Assembly: GCA_023399095.1 (NCBI GenBank)
Contig: JAEWQS010000163.1
Coordinates: 1-29,757, forward strand
Direction of reading: 5' to 3'
DNA: 29,757 nucleotides
Origin: Bacillota bacterium
Lineage (GTDB): Bacteria > Bacillota > Clostridia > Christensenellales > SZUA-584
Part shown: positions 14,501 to 21,694 of the stretch, piece after piece
How the letters are laid out: the number at the start of each line of letters is the position of its first letter
Position numbering within the stretch: the first letter of the stretch is position 1
Notes under the pieces: generated by a model
The model's database searches: none
The model's input: only the letters and a program-made list of their open reading frames with translations
Told to the model about the DNA's origin: nothing
Position numbers and translations under genes: made by a program

Positions 14501-15427
14501 TTACAATTTTCTTATATTTTCAGCTATTCGTTCACCCGTTAATCCGTAGTCATCGAGTAGCTCTTTATACGGTCCAGTGTTCTTCGCGCCTTCTTTAATC
14601 CCCATGATATAGACAGGCGGTGCGTTCTTAACGGAAGCGAGAGACTGTGCTACTGAGTTGCCGAATCCATTCACAATCGAATGCTCTTCCACCGTAATGA
14701 TCGCCTTAACTTTATTTGCAATTTTTTTGATTGTTTCTTCGTCAAGCGGCTTAATGGTCATAAATCCGAGCACAGCTACATCTATTTCGTAATTCTTTAA
14801 TATCTCCGCTGCGATCTGCGCTTCCTCAATCATCGGACCGGTTGCGAATATCGCTATATCTTTACCGTCTATTAAAACTTCAGCTTTTCCAAGCGCGACA
14901 TGCCGCTCTGCCGCCAGCACCTCTCGGGGTTGTCTTGGCATCCGAATATATACGGGCCCATTAATCTCGACTGCCATCATCAGCGCTTTTTGAATGTCAT
15001 ACCCGTCACACGGGGATAGTATCGTCATGTTAGGGATCGTTTTCATCAGCGCAACATCTTCGATTGCCTGATGTGTCGCCCCAAGTGTCGAGTACGCGAG
15101 GCCGCCGCCACTGCCCACGAGCTTAACGTTCATGTTCATATATCCGATGTCGTTTCTGACCTGCTCATATGCCCTCATCGTTATAAATGGTGTGATCACC
15201 ACGATGATAGGGATCATGCCCTGTTTCGCGAGCGCGGCGCAGATACCGATCGCATTTTGTTCGCTGATGCCCGTCTCAACGGTTCTTTGAGGAAATGCGT
15301 TGAAAAAACTTCCCATACCGCCGCCAAGTGCTGAGTCGCATGATACGCCGACGATGTCTTTATTCTTCCTGCCCAGTTCGAGCAATGCTGCATCAAATGC
15401 TTTTCTTGGATCCATCATGCTCATCAT
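14501..15427 (-). CDS. Transketolase, C-terminal subunit
   Basis: This is the pyrimidine-binding and C-terminal half of a two-subunit, thiamine-diphosphate-dependent transketolase (308 aa, usual for the split form). The block ETGISEQNAIGICAALA contains the Glu that activates the thiamine cofactor. The PVYIRMPRQPRE segment and the C-terminal swivelling domain (DIAIFATGPMIEEA onward) follow. ATG 15427 overlaps the TGA of the N-terminal subunit gene as ATGA and has AAGG 5 bases upstream, so translation is coupled; a GTG at 15433 is less likely. The two subunits join to move a two-carbon ketol unit. Split transketolases occur in ordinary pentose metabolism, but also as dedicated subunits in apulose-4-phosphate and sulfofructose cleavage pathways, so the position here hints at a specialised substrate. 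Confidence 0.93.
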   Translation of the reverse strand: MMSMMDPRKAFDAALLELGRKNKDIVGVSCDSALGGGMGSFFNAFPQRTVETGISEQNAIGICAALAKQGMIPIIVVITPFITMRAYEQVRNDIGYMNMNVKLVGSGGGLAYSTLGATHQAIEDVALMKTIPNMTILSPCDGYDIQKALMMAVEINGPVYIRMPRQPREVLAAERHVALGKAEVLIDGKDIAIFATGPMIEEAQIAAEILKNYEIDVAVLGFMTIKPLDEETIKKIANKVKAIITVEEHSIVNGFGNSVAQSLASVKNAPPVYIMGIKEGAKNTGPYKELLDDYGLTGERIAENIRKL

Positions 15428-16263
15428 GCCCACCTTTTTTCTGCTGCTGAGATCTCCGCAAGTGCCTGTTTTGCTTCAAACTCATCTGGATGCCAGTGAT
15501 GATATCCGATGTTGTCTTCCATAAATGAGATTCCGCAGCCTTTTCTCGTCTTTGCGATGATCATTGACGGTTTGCCATTTTCAAAAGGCGTGCTTTTCAA
15601 CGTATCATACAGTTCTTTAACATCGTGTCCGTTTACCGTCCTGACACTCCACCCGAATGCCCTGTACCTGTCTTCGAATTCAGTAGGTTTGCATATGTTT
15701 TTCGTCGTTCCGTTGATTTGCAGCCCGTTTTCATCGATTATTGAAATCAGGTTATCGAGCTTGTTGTGTGCCGCAAAAGCTGCCGCTTCCCAGTTTGACC
15801 CTTCACCCTGTTCTCCGTCGCCCATCAGCACGTATGTTTTGTAATCCATACCTTTCATTTTCGCGGCGACAGCAAATCCGCATCCGAGTGGCAACCCGTG
15901 ACCCAGCGAACCGGTAGAAAACTCCAAACCAGGAAGCTTTGTTGCGTCCGGATGACCGGGCACCGGCGAATCCAGTTTGTTGTAAGTATCGAGTACTGAG
16001 ACATCGACAATTCCCTTTTCAACCAACGCCGCATAAATCGCAAGGCACTTATGCCCTGCACTCAATAGAAACTTGTCGTTTTCTTTATTGCTCGGATCGT
16101 TTTTGTCAATGTTCATAACTCCAAGGTACAATACCGAGAGGATATCCGCACACGACAAGGCTGGTCCGCCATGCCCTTCGCCATTGTTGACGATGGTGTT
16201 GACAATATGCTTTCTGATGTTATGGGCGCATTTTTCCAGCGCATCCTGATTATATGCCTGCAT
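15424..16263 (-). CDS. Transketolase, N-terminal subunit
   Basis: This is the diphosphate-binding half of the split transketolase (279 aa). The thiamine diphosphate motif begins at MGDGEQGEGSNWEAA and ends at the Asn of IIDENGLQ. GHKCLAIYA and STGSLGHGLPLGCG supply the other cofactor contacts. ATG 16263 is chosen because GGAG lies about 8 bases before it and the length then matches the family. A longer start at 16338 would run far into the isomerase gene. Even so, the first 14 bases overlap the end of the isomerase gene in another frame, which points to coupled translation. The order isomerase, transketolase N, transketolase C, transaldolase-like is compact and should be a functional module for rearranging keto- and aldo-sugars. 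Confidence 0.93.
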   Translation of the reverse strand: MQAYNQDALEKCAHNIRKHIVNTIVNNGEGHGGPALSCADILSVLYLGVMNIDKNDPSNKENDKFLLSAGHKCLAIYAALVEKGIVDVSVLDTYNKLDSPVPGHPDATKLPGLEFSTGSLGHGLPLGCGFAVAAKMKGMDYKTYVLMGDGEQGEGSNWEAAAFAAHNKLDNLISIIDENGLQINGTTKNICKPTEFEDRYRAFGWSVRTVNGHDVKELYDTLKSTPFENGKPSMIIAKTRKGCGISFMEDNIGYHHWHPDEFEAKQALAEISAAEKRWA

Positions 16264-16720
16264 GCGACTCTCCAGATTCGCGCGCTTCAATAGCGTAAAT
16301 CTCCCGAACCTTCTCAAACGACCTACTGGACGGATCAAACGTAAGCCCCAGCCAGATGTCGACCAGCGTTTCCGCTGTTTTGGTCCCGATTACCAACGCG
16401 CCCATGCACATTGTATTGGCATTATTGCTAAGTATCGAACGCTCAGTCGAATATACATCATGGCAGACTGCTGCATATGCTCCATCGATCTTGTTGGCCG
16501 TCAGCGCCATCCCGATTCCAGTGCCACAGATCAAAATGCAACGTTCGCAATCACCTTCCGTCATCTGTTTGATCGCGTTATATGCGACGCTTGGGTAATT
16601 GACTGTCTCTCCTGCCAATACGCCGACATCGTAGAATTCGTGTCCTTTTTTTGAAAAGCTTTCAATGATCATATCTTTGAGCTCAATTCCCAATTCGTCA
16701 CAACCAATCGATATTTTCAT
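16250..16720 (-). CDS. RpiB/LacAB-family sugar isomerase with altered active site
   Basis: This small aldose-ketose isomerase (156 aa) has the family core: ILICGTGIGMALTANK with the catalytic Cys65 and Thr67, and the CHDVYSTERS block. Compared by eye with Escherichia coli RpiB, Glu9 replaces the phosphate-contacting His10 (CDELG against CDHVG), Ser98 replaces the ring-opening His99, and Lys137 replaces a phosphate-binding Arg, while Arg133 is kept. Those changes argue against plain ribose-5-phosphate isomerase and for a different sugar, perhaps without a phosphate at the usual place. AAGGAG lies 11 bases before the ATG. It sits between an aldolase and the transketolase subunits. Related RpiB-type enzymes serve in erythrulose-phosphate and sulfoerythrose pathways. 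Family call firm, substrate unknown. Confidence 0.9.
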   Translation of the reverse strand: MKISIGCDELGIELKDMIIESFSKKGHEFYDVGVLAGETVNYPSVAYNAIKQMTEGDCERCILICGTGIGMALTANKIDGAYAAVCHDVYSTERSILSNNANTMCMGALVIGTKTAETLVDIWLGLTFDPSSRSFEKVREIYAIEARESGESHAGI

Positions 16721-16739
16721 TGCTCTTGTTACTCCTTAT

Positions 16740-17657
16740 TTATTGCATTATCTTTTTGATTTCGTCTTTTTGATCCCACGTCAGCGGCAACAGCGGAAGC
16801 CTTGATTCTGCTCCGGAGTATCCCACCAAGTCCATCACATATTTGACACCCGGCACGCCGTATTTTGATATGCCCACATTGCTGATATGGGCCAACTGAT
16901 CCCCCAACCGTGCCGCCTCTTGCCGCTTGCCTTGTCTATACAGCGTGTAAAGCTGTATGCATATCTCCGGCCAGTAGATCGCCATCGATAACGTTGCGCC
17001 GATAGCGCCCTGATTAAAATCTCTGTAGCAAGTCGCCGCTTTGCCGGAATGAAAGTAGAACGCTGCTTTTGAGTCAACCACTGATGTGTATACCGAAAGT
17101 TCTTTGCCCGAAGAGTTTTTCATTCCGATGATATTTCCATGCTTGCTCAACTCGGATACCGCGTACTGTGATATTTCCACGCCCGCCGCATAGTCCGGCG
17201 AGTTATAGATTAGTACCGGTATCGGAGACTCATCAGCGATCCTTTGGTAATACGCGATCAGGTTCTGATCCCCCATATGCTTCGCAAAATAAAATGGAGT
17301 GATCACACTGGCAACATCAACGCCGTACCCTGCAATACTTTTGATAAAGTCAACTGTTGCTTTTGCCGATTCTTTTCCTGTACCGGCAACGATCGTTCGC
17401 CCCGTCTTTTTATAAGCCATAATCGTTTCCACGATCTGATGCGCTTCTTTGTCTGTAAGCCCGAGGTACTCCCCGTTGCCTCCTAGTATCATATACCCGC
17501 CAAGGTCTAGCGCATTGTACTTTTGGACGTTTGCGGCCAACGCCGTATAGTCTATTTCATCCTTTACGAAAGGTGTTGTGATCGAAGGGAAAATTCCGCT
17601 GAGTTTATTCTTGTAGTCATTTTTGTTTTTGTGTTTCTCCATTATCTTTATGTCCAT
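16740..17657 (-). CDS. DapA-family aldolase 2
   Basis: This is a second class I aldolase of the DapA/NanA superfamily (305 aa), paralogous to the one at 12238 but well diverged. Tyr151 lies in VLIYNSPDY, the Schiff-base Lys180 in IIGMKNSS, and the pyruvate loop reads GGNGE (residues 59-63). It carries about 17 extra basic N-terminal residues. The start at 17657 is supported only by a weak GGATGAGAG immediately before it; a later ATG at 17642 has no better site. Translation starts only 17 bases after the U-run of a strong terminator hairpin (17674-17716), so expression must depend on read-through or antitermination. Product chemistry is probably aldol cleavage of a 2-keto acid. Confidence 0.88.
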   Translation of the reverse strand: MDIKIMEKHKNKNDYKNKLSGIFPSITTPFVKDEIDYTALAANVQKYNALDLGGYMILGGNGEYLGLTDKEAHQIVETIMAYKKTGRTIVAGTGKESAKATVDFIKSIAGYGVDVASVITPFYFAKHMGDQNLIAYYQRIADESPIPVLIYNSPDYAAGVEISQYAVSELSKHGNIIGMKNSSGKELSVYTSVVDSKAAFYFHSGKAATCYRDFNQGAIGATLSMAIYWPEICIQLYTLYRQGKRQEAARLGDQLAHISNVGISKYGVPGVKYVMDLVGYSGAESRLPLLPLTWDQKDEIKKIMQ

Positions 17658-17673
17658 CTCTCATCCGAGTAAT

Positions 17674-17716
17674 AAAAAAACCACAATGCAACCGTTCTTA
17701 CAGTCACATTGTAGTT
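17674..17716 (-). terminator. Intrinsic terminator upstream of the second aldolase gene
   Basis: On the minus strand AACTACAATG (17716 to 17707) pairs with CATTGTGGTT (17688 to 17679) over ten positions with one G-U. A run of seven U follows (17680 to 17674). This is the clearest rho-independent terminator shape in the window, yet it lies inside a co-directional gene array. It may act as an attenuator that lowers or gates expression of the 9-gene block downstream. Confidence 0.75.
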
Positions 17717-17718
17717 CC

Positions 17719-17753
17719 ATACGTACAGACTCACAATGAGTCTAGATTCGTAT
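17719..17753 (-). promoter_or_regulatory. Stem-loop preceding the terminator, possible antiterminator partner
   Basis: AGACTCA (17727-17733) is perfectly inverted at 17737-17743 around CAA, and ATACG (17719-17723) with CGTAT (17749-17753) can close an outer stem. Its centre carries CACAATG (17732-17738), the same 7-mer as in the terminator arm at 17682-17688. Either copy could pair with the middle arm CATTGT (17707-17712), so the two structures can be mutually exclusive. No known RNA-binding protein site or riboswitch was recognised. Confidence 0.5.
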
Positions 17754-17778
17754 TAAGAGGATAAATTTCAGATAATCA

Positions 17779-18738
17779 TTATTCACTATTCCCCCGTTTA
17801 AATATATTTTTTCTATAAGCAATCACAATCAGAAAAAGTACAGCAATGATGATATCTCGCATATAATTGAACACAAACAACCCATAGATTAAGCGGTTAA
17901 GCACCGCAATAATGCTTGCCCCCATACATATGCGAAAAAATATTCTCGCACCGCTGTATAACGAAACACCGCCAATGATTGCCGCAAAAAGGATTTCAAC
18001 ATCAGCACCAGCACCAAAAAACCGTGCCGCCAAAGCGCTATCTGCCAACACCATCAAACTACCAAGTGCGGCCAAGAAACCGGAACTTGTATAGGCGTAA
18101 ATCTTAATGCGGTTCACATTGAGTCCGCTCAGTTGCGCTGACCGCTCACTGCCGCCAACGGCAAAAACCTGCCGTCCCGCAATCGTATATCGGAACAGCA
18201 GATAACAGCAAATCATAATAAACAATGCGATAATAAGAGATGTTGGGATAACATATGCGGAAACGGATTTAAAAATATTGAACTCTTCGCGTGTATCAAA
18301 TATGACGATATTGTTGGAAATCGCACCCGCTATGCCGCGAGCGAGCAGCGAAGTTCCCATCGTTGTGATAATCGGCAAAAGACCAATTTTCGATATGAAC
18401 ACACCATTTATGATCCCAATCCCAGCACCCACAGCTAGGCTGACAAGTATAGCCGGAAATACACCCATAGTCTGTGTCTCAACTAAATAAAATATGATGC
18501 TGGAAGACAATAGGCTGACGCTTGCAATAGATAGATCGATTCCACCCGTTGCGAGCACAATACTCTCAGCCATTGCGAGAATAGATAACAACGCGGCACC
18601 TTTCAATACGCTGACGATTACCGGATATGTATAGAAATAATTGTTGATCAGGTATGCCCCGATTAATAATACTGCCACTATTAAAATATTTTTCGCGATT
18701 TTGTAACAGCTCCGGGGCTTTTTCTTGCCCTTATCCAT
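17779..18738 (-). CDS. Sugar ABC transporter permease, RbsC/BPD_transp_2 family (3 of 3, solitary)
   Basis: This membrane permease (319 aa, about ten hydrophobic segments) is of the RbsC family, with the typical ATGGIDLSIASVSLL segment and the ATPase-contact block AGRQVFAVGGSE with AAQLSG-like SAQLSGL. The ribosome site AGGAGG lies 6 bases before the ATG. Unlike the two permeases at 4634 and 5656, it has no ATPase gene next to it. The nearest binding protein is the one at 21695, which may be its partner, and it would have to borrow the ATPases encoded about 9 kb downstream. A promoter-like element and a terminator-like hairpin lie just upstream, and another terminator follows it, so it may be expressed at its own level. 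Confidence 0.9.
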   Translation of the reverse strand: MDKGKKKPRSCYKIAKNILIVAVLLIGAYLINNYFYTYPVIVSVLKGAALLSILAMAESIVLATGGIDLSIASVSLLSSSIIFYLVETQTMGVFPAILVSLAVGAGIGIINGVFISKIGLLPIITTMGTSLLARGIAGAISNNIVIFDTREEFNIFKSVSAYVIPTSLIIALFIMICCYLLFRYTIAGRQVFAVGGSERSAQLSGLNVNRIKIYAYTSSGFLAALGSLMVLADSALAARFFGAGADVEILFAAIIGGVSLYSGARIFFRICMGASIIAVLNRLIYGLFVFNYMRDIIIAVLFLIVIAYRKNIFKRGNSE

Positions 18739-18770
18739 ATAAATCCTCCTGTTTATTTGCCCTTATCACA

Positions 18771-18808
18771 AAACTATAAAAGGACCGCCGTATTTCAGAC
18801 AGTCCTTT
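18771..18808 (-). terminator. Terminator-like hairpin in the permease leader
   Basis: On the minus strand AAAGGACTGTC (18808 to 18798) pairs with GGCGGTCCTTT (18789 to 18779) including two G-U pairs, around an 8-base loop. TTTTATAGTTTTG follows. It lies about 40 bases before the permease start, downstream of a candidate promoter at 18860. It could terminate the upstream four-gene unit or attenuate the permease transcript. Confidence 0.65.
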
Positions 18809-18859
18809 ATTTGGAGCAATTTATTAATGTCTCATTTGATAACTGTAAAATACAGAGTA

Positions 18860-18868
18860 ATTATATCA
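18860..18868 (-). promoter_or_regulatory. Candidate extended -10 promoter upstream of the permease gene
   Basis: On the minus strand TGATATAAT matches the TGnTATAAT extended -10 element exactly, just after the cyclase gene ends. The -35 region 17 bases upstream (TATTCA) is poor, as is common for extended -10 promoters. A small hairpin CTGTA-AAA-TACAG (18843-18855) would lie at the start of the transcript. The call is by pattern only. Confidence 0.4.
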
Positions 18869-18890
18869 TATAAGGGTGCCAATGAATATT

Positions 18891-19526
18891 CTAATCTTCA
18901 ATTGCGTAAGCCCTAACCGGCGAACCATCGAGACCTTTGAACTTTAACGGTACCGCAAATAATTCAACATATTCCTTAGTTATTCCGTCAACATTCGCCA
19001 AACTTTCAATGATATAAATATCTCTTTCGAGAAGCAACGTATGAATTTCAGCGTGCTTGATTGCATTGACCGAAGGACTCTCCAGACCGACCAGATTAAT
19101 ACCATTATCCGCGAACCAGCCTACCGCCTCTTCACTAATACCCGGAAAAGAGGTGAAAAAATCATCCTTTCCAAAGTGTTCACCCCAACCGGTCTTTAGA
19201 ATCACCGCATGAACGTCTTTCAATTTATCCTGAAAGCGGTCAAGTTCACTGTATGAAATCTCTTTTAGCGGCTTGAGAAATGTTGCATCCAGCACATACG
19301 CTTTTCCGATAAAGCGATCGATCGCGACTTCATCAACCGATTTACCACCCTTGATTTTGTGTATTGGTACATCTATATGTGTACCCGTATGCGTCCCCAT
19401 AATCACTTGGCTGACAAAGTATCCATTCTGATAATTATGATGACGCAATATACCGACTGCCGGGTCTGCGGGAAATACAGCCATTTGGTGTGTGATATCG
19501 TATGATAAATCGATAATTTTACTCAT
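18891..19526 (-). CDS. Cyclase-family metal-dependent hydrolase (kynurenine-formamidase-like fold)
   Basis: This protein (211 aa) belongs to the cyclase/KynB superfamily. It carries the metal-binding motif HTGTHIDVPIH (His46, His50, Asp52, His56) and the usual N-terminal IDLSYDIT and FPADPAV segments. Members hydrolyse amide or lactone-like bonds (arylformamides, isatin) with zinc or manganese. No tryptophan genes are near, so a lactone or amide intermediate of the sugar pathway is a reasonable but unproven substrate. ATG 19526 is taken as start because AAAGGAG lies about 6 bases before it. A longer frame to 19562 would overlap the zinc dehydrogenase gene. The 11-base gap to that gene shows they are co-transcribed. 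Confidence 0.87.
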   Translation of the reverse strand: MSKIIDLSYDITHQMAVFPADPAVGILRHHNYQNGYFVSQVIMGTHTGTHIDVPIHKIKGGKSVDEVAIDRFIGKAYVLDATFLKPLKEISYSELDRFQDKLKDVHAVILKTGWGEHFGKDDFFTSFPGISEEAVGWFADNGINLVGLESPSVNAIKHAEIHTLLLERDIYIIESLANVDGITKEYVELFAVPLKFKGLDGSPVRAYAIED

Positions 19527-19537
19527 GCTGCTCTCCT

Positions 19538-20584
19538 TTAAGGTTTTAGAATAATCTTGCAAGCATTATCGCGCCTTTCTACCATCATGTCCAACGCATC
19601 TTTAAAATCATTATAACTTTTAAGATCCCTGATATGGGAGATGAGGCTTTTTGTTTCAAGCTTTCCGCTCTCCATCATTTTTATGATATCACCCCAGATA
19701 TTTGGGCTCCCCAGTGAACCGTATAAAGAAATGTCTCTGGTAATAAACGAATCCCAGTCGCAGTCGGGCTTCTTCGCGCCGAAGAAGCCGACCATGCTCA
19801 CTTTTCCGCATGGGTTTATCACTTTTTTGATATCATCAAAAACCGAATTCCCACCTGATGTTTCAATCACCGTATCAATCATCTCACCGTTTGTGATTTC
19901 GCGTACACGTTCTTCCAGATTCTCTTCGCGCACATTGATATACCCGTCAAGATTGTATCCTCTGGCTCTGTCGAGTCTGCTATTCCTTGTACCCGAAAGT
20001 ATAATACGCTTGGCACCAAAAATCTTCTTAACGATCTGGGCAGCCTGCAATCCAATCGGCCCAGGTCCCATCACGAGTACATTGTCAAGCGGTGATATAT
20101 GAGAGCGCATAACGGCATACATCGCGATACCCGTCGGTTCGACCAGCGCCGCTTCTTCAAATGATATATTATCAAATTTATGCAAATGTGATATAGGGAA
20201 GGTTATATATTCGGCAAAAGCACCATCCCTGCTTAAAACACCCGTCTCAGTCCGGTTAACACACATATTGTACTGACCTTTTTTGCAAAAAGCGCATACA
20301 CCGCAACTAACAGTGCACTCACCCACCACCTTATCGCCCACTTTAAAATCAATCACTTTTGGGCCTACTTCCGTAATAATACCAGACCACTCATGTCCCG
20401 GTATCATGGGAAGCTTGCATATTCCTTCTTTGATATAGACCATATCGTTAGTATAAAGCTCATAATCTGTGCCGCATAGTCCAATTGCTTTAACTTCTAT
20501 GACAACCTCGCCTTCCTGAGGTTTTTTAACAGGTACTTCTTCATATCTTGCATCGCTTGGGCCGTGAATGACAATCGCTTTCAT
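19538..20584 (-). CDS. Zinc-dependent medium-chain alcohol dehydrogenase (sorbitol/threonine dehydrogenase-like)
   Basis: This NAD(P)-dependent polyol or sugar-alcohol dehydrogenase (348 aa) has a catalytic zinc site with Cys37 (GLCGTD) and the His64-Glu65 pair (PGHEWSG). Structural zinc is bound by Cys94, Cys97, Cys100 and Cys108. The Rossmann motif VMGPGPIGLQAA lies near residue 170. All key residues are present and the length is normal. GGAG lies 9 bases before the ATG. It is flanked by the DUF4432 gene 20 bases upstream and the cyclase gene. Relatives oxidise sorbitol, galactitol-1-phosphate, threitol or keto-inositols, so it probably oxidises a secondary alcohol of the substrate, perhaps opposite to the Gfo/Idh enzyme at 8958. 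Confidence 0.93.
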   Translation of the reverse strand: MKAIVIHGPSDARYEEVPVKKPQEGEVVIEVKAIGLCGTDYELYTNDMVYIKEGICKLPMIPGHEWSGIITEVGPKVIDFKVGDKVVGECTVSCGVCAFCKKGQYNMCVNRTETGVLSRDGAFAEYITFPISHLHKFDNISFEEAALVEPTGIAMYAVMRSHISPLDNVLVMGPGPIGLQAAQIVKKIFGAKRIILSGTRNSRLDRARGYNLDGYINVREENLEERVREITNGEMIDTVIETSGGNSVFDDIKKVINPCGKVSMVGFFGAKKPDCDWDSFITRDISLYGSLGSPNIWGDIIKMMESGKLETKSLISHIRDLKSYNDFKDALDMMVERRDNACKIILKP

Positions 20585-20604
20585 TTTACTTTTCTCCTAT
20601 CTCT

Positions 20605-21663
20605 TTATAATTTCAACTTAAAATCGTCTATTTCTTTATCACCTTCAAGGACACCGATCTCCATATTAATTTCCACCCTTTCTTTGGGCTTCAGCATAGG
20701 GAGCCATCCGTTCTTCCTTGACTCTGCGATTCCGACATTATAGGTGTTCGATGGCTCCATTGCGACCACATAGTCCTGCTGCCCAAGCATCTTCCACTGA
20801 TTTCCTATCGGCAATGCTTTCGGATCATATCCCAAATATACGCCTAGCTTCAGCTGCTCATTGATAATGGCATTGTAGACACGCGGCCTCTCTGTCGGCA
20901 TGACATGCAAAAACGTCTCATATTGATACCCTGGTATTGGTTTAGACATCCTACTGTAATCACCCGCACCCTCTTGCTTACAGGTGTTGAGCGTATCCAC
21001 TCTTTCTGCGGAAGTATAAAATCTTGAGTGTTCACTGACGATTGGGAAAGGCTGGTTAACGTGATACATGATCATAAAAGGAGATTCCTTATACCCTTCA
21101 TTCTCGACGGTGTCTTTGATGAATATCTTCTTTTGTCCAAAAATACACTTGATCTCTCTTGTTAGCACGAGGTTTTCATCATAAATGATCGCTTCACGCA
21201 TTTTTCCGGTGACTTTGATAACATAGTCTTCATTGTCCCAGTATTCGTCAACCCAAAATTTTTCTGCAGGCGTGTGTGATATTCTGCCGTGCAAACCGTG
21301 ATATACGCTGCCATCCTGACACGGTTCTCCCACCTGTGTTAGCCCGCACGTAGTAAGCAGACCGCCGTAAAAATTGCGCAACCACTGGTGCCCCTGATTC
21401 TCAAAATACGTCGGTGCGATTACGCCTACTTTGCTCTTCCATGCGATTGGAACACCGCCATAAGTTGCCTCACCAATATCCATACCTCTGTCAATCAGTA
21501 TCGTAAAAGCCAGGCCGCTTCCCGTTTTCACATCCACAGCCTTAACCCCGGATGCTTTGCCCTCCGTATACTCAAAGACCCTTGCGCCTGCCATCTGTGA
21601 CATCGCGCTAACCCGTTCACACAGCTCCTTTTTGGACAGTTGCATCCCAAACGCATTGATCAT
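20605..21663 (-). CDS. DUF4432-family protein (aldose 1-epimerase-like fold)
   Basis: This protein (352 aa) resembles the DUF4432 branch of the galactose-mutarotase-like superfamily. Recognisable parts are the ILIDRGMDIGEATYGG segment near residues 55-70, the GLLTTCGLTQVG block, YHGLHGRIS near residue 125 and the YHVNQPFP stretch near residue 200. The family is repeatedly found in carbohydrate loci, and its members are thought to interconvert anomers or act on sugar acids; the exact reaction is generally not known. GAGG lies 7 bases before the ATG. It is encoded directly after the binding-protein gene (31-base gap) and before the zinc dehydrogenase, a place that fits an early intracellular step after import. 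No signal peptide is present. Confidence 0.85.
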   Translation of the reverse strand: MINAFGMQLSKKELCERVSAMSQMAGARVFEYTEGKASGVKAVDVKTGSGLAFTILIDRGMDIGEATYGGVPIAWKSKVGVIAPTYFENQGHQWLRNFYGGLLTTCGLTQVGEPCQDGSVYHGLHGRISHTPAEKFWVDEYWDNEDYVIKVTGKMREAIIYDENLVLTREIKCIFGQKKIFIKDTVENEGYKESPFMIMYHVNQPFPIVSEHSRFYTSAERVDTLNTCKQEGAGDYSRMSKPIPGYQYETFLHVMPTERPRVYNAIINEQLKLGVYLGYDPKALPIGNQWKMLGQQDYVVAMEPSNTYNVGIAESRKNGWLPMLKPKERVEINMEIGVLEGDKEIDDFKLKL

Positions 21664-21694
21664 TTTATAACCTCACATTGTTTTTTAAAGCCTT

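Noticed and set aside
16264..16338. Longer N-terminus for the transketolase N-terminal subunit
   Set aside because: The added 25 residues are Arg-rich, overlap the isomerase gene deeply and lack a ribosome site; ATG 16263 has one and gives the family length.
12238..17657. Lysine biosynthesis role for the DapA-family proteins
   Set aside because: No other lysine gene is present and the pyruvate loops read GSNGE and GGNGE, as in sugar-acid aldolases.
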